Assembly: GCA_041749275.1 (NCBI GenBank)
Contig: JBGTBQ010000449.1
Span: 1-6,136 of the forward strand
DNA: 6,136 bases
Origin: JBGTBQ01 sp041749275
GTDB taxonomy: Bacteria; Acidobacteriota; Blastocatellia; Pyrinomonadales; Pyrinomonadaceae
Reading direction: 5' to 3'
The notes beneath the pieces were generated by a model that was not told the origin of the DNA, made no database searches, and saw nothing but the letters and a program-made list of their open reading frames with translations. The position numbers and the translations under genes were made by a program. Below, piece after piece: positions 6,014-6,136 of this stretch (positions are counted from its first letter, which is position 1; each line of letters opens with the position of its first letter).

Positions 6014-6136
6014 TCAGGAGGGCGGCTTCAAAATTAGCTGCAATGCTTGAGCGGGGTAAGCATCATAGAAGCGTCTCGCCTCAGCGACATTCTCCCATCC
6101 GGTGTGACGAATCATGCCCAACGCCAGATTATTAAA
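6014..6136 (-). CDS. C-terminal fragment of a probable transposase (cut by the window edge)
   Basis: On the minus strand the open frame enters from the right edge and ends at TGA (6016-6014) after 40 residues. It begins FNNLALGMIRHTGWENVAEA and continues with RRFYDAYPAQALQLILKPPS. The N-L-A-hydrophobic-R, then G-W-x-N-x-A-x-A-x-R-x-Y, then P-x-x-A-L pattern is like the tails of DDE transposases found in many copies in bacterial genomes. The exact IS family cannot be named from this piece. No RNA-seq or catalytic residues are visible. It could be part of an intact IS or a remnant. Confidence 0.5.
   Translation of the reverse strand, partial: FNNLALGMIRHTGWENVAEARRFYDAYPAQALQLILKPPS

Overview
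The window is GC-rich DNA whose genes all read on the minus strand. It looks chromosomal and probably comes from an Acidobacteriota-type bacterium (Blastocatellia-like). That placement is inference: it rests on a Ser/Thr kinase with an N-terminal FCPRDG zinc-ribbon-like segment and a C-terminal DUF4384-like ectodomain, next to a secreted DUF4384 protein and a secreted TPR-CHAT protein. No rRNA or universal marker gene is present to confirm it.

Layout in the direction of transcription, from right to left. (a) 6136-6014: the last 40 codons of a probable transposase, cut by the window edge. (b) 5985-5799: a 187-bp MITE-like element with 18-bp terminal inverted repeats and a TAA direct repeat at both ends. 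It holds four copies of a short GC hairpin with an AT-rich tail and has no coding capacity. (c) 5798-5585: the leader region of the kinase gene. (d) 5584-3581: a membrane-anchored Ser/Thr protein kinase (zinc-ribbon-like head, kinase domain, Ser/Thr/Ala-rich linker, one transmembrane helix, DUF4384-like ectodomain). (e) 3523-2447: a secreted DUF4384 protein with a disordered Lys/Asn-repeat linker, 57 bp downstream of the kinase. (f) 2352-2278: a very strong palindrome with 25-bp perfect arms in the gap. (g) 2206 to beyond position 1: a secreted TPR-CHAT protein, truncated at the window's left edge before the catalytic His and Cys.

The most interesting reading is that the three genes form one signalling module. 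The kinase ectodomain and the secreted protein share a related DUF4384-type domain and similar C-terminal ends. The third protein carries protein-interaction repeats and a caspase-like (CHAT) fold, and it is also exported. An extracytoplasmic ligand- or protein-sensing arrangement linked to a cytoplasmic kinase output is plausible but unproven. The mobile and repeat DNA upstream of the kinase marks a dynamic boundary for the module.
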